Assembly: GCA_021803885.1 (NCBI GenBank)
Contig: JAJZKY010000222.1
Location: 1-7,231, forward strand
Reading direction: 5' to 3'
DNA length: 7,231 bases
Origin: Planctomycetota bacterium
GTDB taxonomy: Bacteria > Planctomycetota > Phycisphaerae > WQYP01 > JAJZKY01
Made by a program: the position numbers and the translations under genes. This document shows, in pieces, positions 6,115 to 7,231 of the stretch. The notes below the pieces were generated by a model. That model was not told the DNA's origin. It saw only the letters and a program-made list of their open reading frames with translations, and searched no databases. Position 1 is the stretch's first letter. Each line of letters opens with the position of its first letter.

Positions 6115-7208
6115 CCCGACTGCCAGTCACCGCCCCTTGGCGGCTCAGCTCATGGAGGACACCCATCCGTTTCATAATATCCCGGAGCCGCTGGACACCG
6201 GCTTCGCTTGAAAAGTCGGTGCGGGCAGCGAACCGCTCAATCTTGGCCCCCGTCACCAGGTAGCCGCTCTCGGCTTTGGTAACCTGCCAGCCTTCAGTGG
6301 TCTCAGGTAAGGAAATGACTGGCAAGCCTTCATCGGCTTCTTCGTTGGCGGCAAGGGCTTCTCGCTGAGCAGTCACCAGCTGGGCGGCTGCCCGCAGCAG
6401 TGGCCGGACGCCGCTACCGGCCTGAGCAGAGATGGCCATGATCTGCGTGGATTTCGGCACAACTTTCCGCAAACGCTTGACGACATCGGCGACCAGCTCC
6501 TTATCCAGCCCCTCTGTTTTGGTCAGTACGACTATTTGTGGACGGGAAGATAGATCGACGACGTAGGCGGCCAGTTCGGCCTGGATCGTCGTATAGGCGT
6601 TCACCACATCCGCTTCATACACATCAATCAGGTGCAGCAATACGCCGGTGCGCTCGACATGCCGCAGGAACTCATCGCCCAGCCCCTTTCCCTCGGCGGC
6701 ACCGGCTATCAGCCCCGGTATGTCGGCCACCAGCAGGGTGGTATGCTCGCCGACATCCACCACGCCAAGATGCGGCGTGAGAGTCGTAAACGGATAGTTC
6801 GCGATCTCCGGTCGGGCGTTACTAATAACCGACAGCAGCGTGGACTTTCCGGCATTCGGCAGACCGACGAGTCCGACGTCGGCAATCATTTTCAGTTCAA
6901 AGGTCACGGCGAGCTCTTCACCGGCTTCTCCTTTTTCCACAATACGCGGCGCTTGCCGGGTGCTGGATATGAAGTGGGCGTTGCCGAAGCCGCCTTTGCC
7001 GCCTTTGGCTATGACAGCTTGCTGGCCGTCTTCTACGAGATCAGCCAGAACCGTGCCGTCCGGCGTCGTAATGAGCGTACCGACCGGCAGCGGCACCAGC
7101 AGATGAGGCGCGCTCTTGCCGTGCTTGCGCTGCTTACTGCCTGGCTCGCCGGCTGCCGCGCGCAGCTCCTTCTGGTAGCGGAAATTAGCCAGGGTGTTCT
7201 GATTGCGG
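6080..7208 (-). CDS. obg: Obg GTPase, main part lacking only the N-terminus
   Basis: This is the large 3' part of Obg. Its 5' 50 codons are absent at this end but present at the window start (codons 51-91 occur at both ends). In full-length numbering (425 residues): the rest of the Obg fold (KGGKGGFGNAHF, RQAPRIVEKGEAGE); G1 P-loop GLPNAGKS (165-172); G2/switch I with YPFTTLTP (188-195); G3 DIPGLIAGAAEGKGLGDEFL (212-231); G4 TKTE (279-282); G5 SAQ (310-312); and a C-terminal OCT domain (about 349-425) ending HGSFSL. G4 departs from the usual NKxD at two positions, with Thr for Asn and Glu for Asp. The open frame continues upstream of 7208 only into nine foreign bases of inverted sequence and beyond, so the 5' end here is a joint, not a start. 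The GTG at 7096 is internal. The 3' end overlaps the open frame of the ftsA-like gene by 35 bases, which I attribute to the joint there. Confidence 0.93.
7083..7208. repeat. Direct terminal repeat, right copy
   Basis: This is identical over all 126 bases to 1-126. It ends exactly where the 27-bp inverted tail takes over, with the four bases gcgg at 7205-7208 shared by both. Superimposing the copies gives a 7,082-bp repeating unit with obg intact. Confidence 0.95.
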
Positions 7209-7231
7209 AGCCGTTTGCTGTCGCCCGCTCC
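7205..7231. repeat. Inverted 27-bp copy of ftsA-like sequence at the right edge
   Basis: This is the exact reverse complement of 5476-5502. On the plus strand it reads AEPFAVARS, a piece of the FtsA-like protein in sense, whereas all genes here lie on the minus strand. The joint to obg sequence uses four shared bases (gcgg). It looks like a chimeric read end. Confidence 0.93.

Noticed and set aside
1..7231. Complete phage or plasmid with direct terminal repeats
   Set aside because: No replication, capsid, terminase, integrase or mobilisation gene is present and all genes are chromosomal housekeeping or envelope types. The repeat lies inside obg, its length fits an assembly overlap, and it is followed by a chimeric tail.
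6080..7231. A second, N-terminally distinct paralogue of obg
   Set aside because: The two obg pieces are identical over their 126-bp overlap and complementary in extent. The differing upstream nine residues come from inverted ftsA-like sequence, so this is one gene seen twice.

Overview
The window holds chromosomal housekeeping genes of a small-genome bacterium, all on the minus strand. I see no phage, plasmid replication, transposon or CRISPR gene. The best guess is a member of the Candidate Phyla Radiation, probably Saccharibacteria (TM7). This rests on recognising the style of several proteins: an FtsA-type ATPase paired with a single-pass membrane protein carrying a baseplate-J-like ectodomain, the RuvX variant, and the LysM-CHAP cell-wall protein. 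It is inference, not a database result. The standard genetic code fits: the six genes end in TAA (4) or TAG (2), with no in-frame TGA.

In transcription order (right to left) the layout is: the 3' part of obg (7208-6080); an FtsA/PilM-like ATPase lacking its expected N-terminus (6114-4867); a bitopic membrane protein (4844-3081); ruvX (3091-2675); mltG (2669-1596); an intergenic promoter; a LysM-CHAP cell-wall protein (1451-363, probably starting upstream at 1499); an intergenic promoter; and the 5' part of obg (275-1). The genes are packed with overlaps or gaps of a few bases, except for the two promoter-bearing gaps. Four genes serve the cell envelope or division (FtsA-like, membrane protein, MltG, CHAP). 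RuvX and Obg act in RNA processing or recombination and in ribosome assembly.

The most striking property is topological. Bases 1-126 are identical to 7083-7208. Joining the two copies gives a 7,082-bp circle (or a tandem repeat of that unit) in which obg is a single intact 425-residue gene. On this circle every gene is intact except the FtsA-like one. Its N-terminus, with the phosphate-1 ATP-binding motif, is replaced just downstream of the obg stop by about 30 unrelated bases. I infer that the normal chromosome runs ftsA-like, membrane protein, ruvX, mltG, CHAP, obg, and that a novel joint links the 3' flank of obg to about the twenty-fourth codon of the present ftsA-like frame. The last 23 bases are a third kind of joint: an inverted copy of ftsA-like sequence fused through 4 bp of microhomology, typical of an amplification chimera. 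The circle could be real extrachromosomal DNA, a tandem duplication, or a product of multiple displacement amplification and de Bruijn assembly. The sequence alone cannot decide, but an artefact must be considered first.
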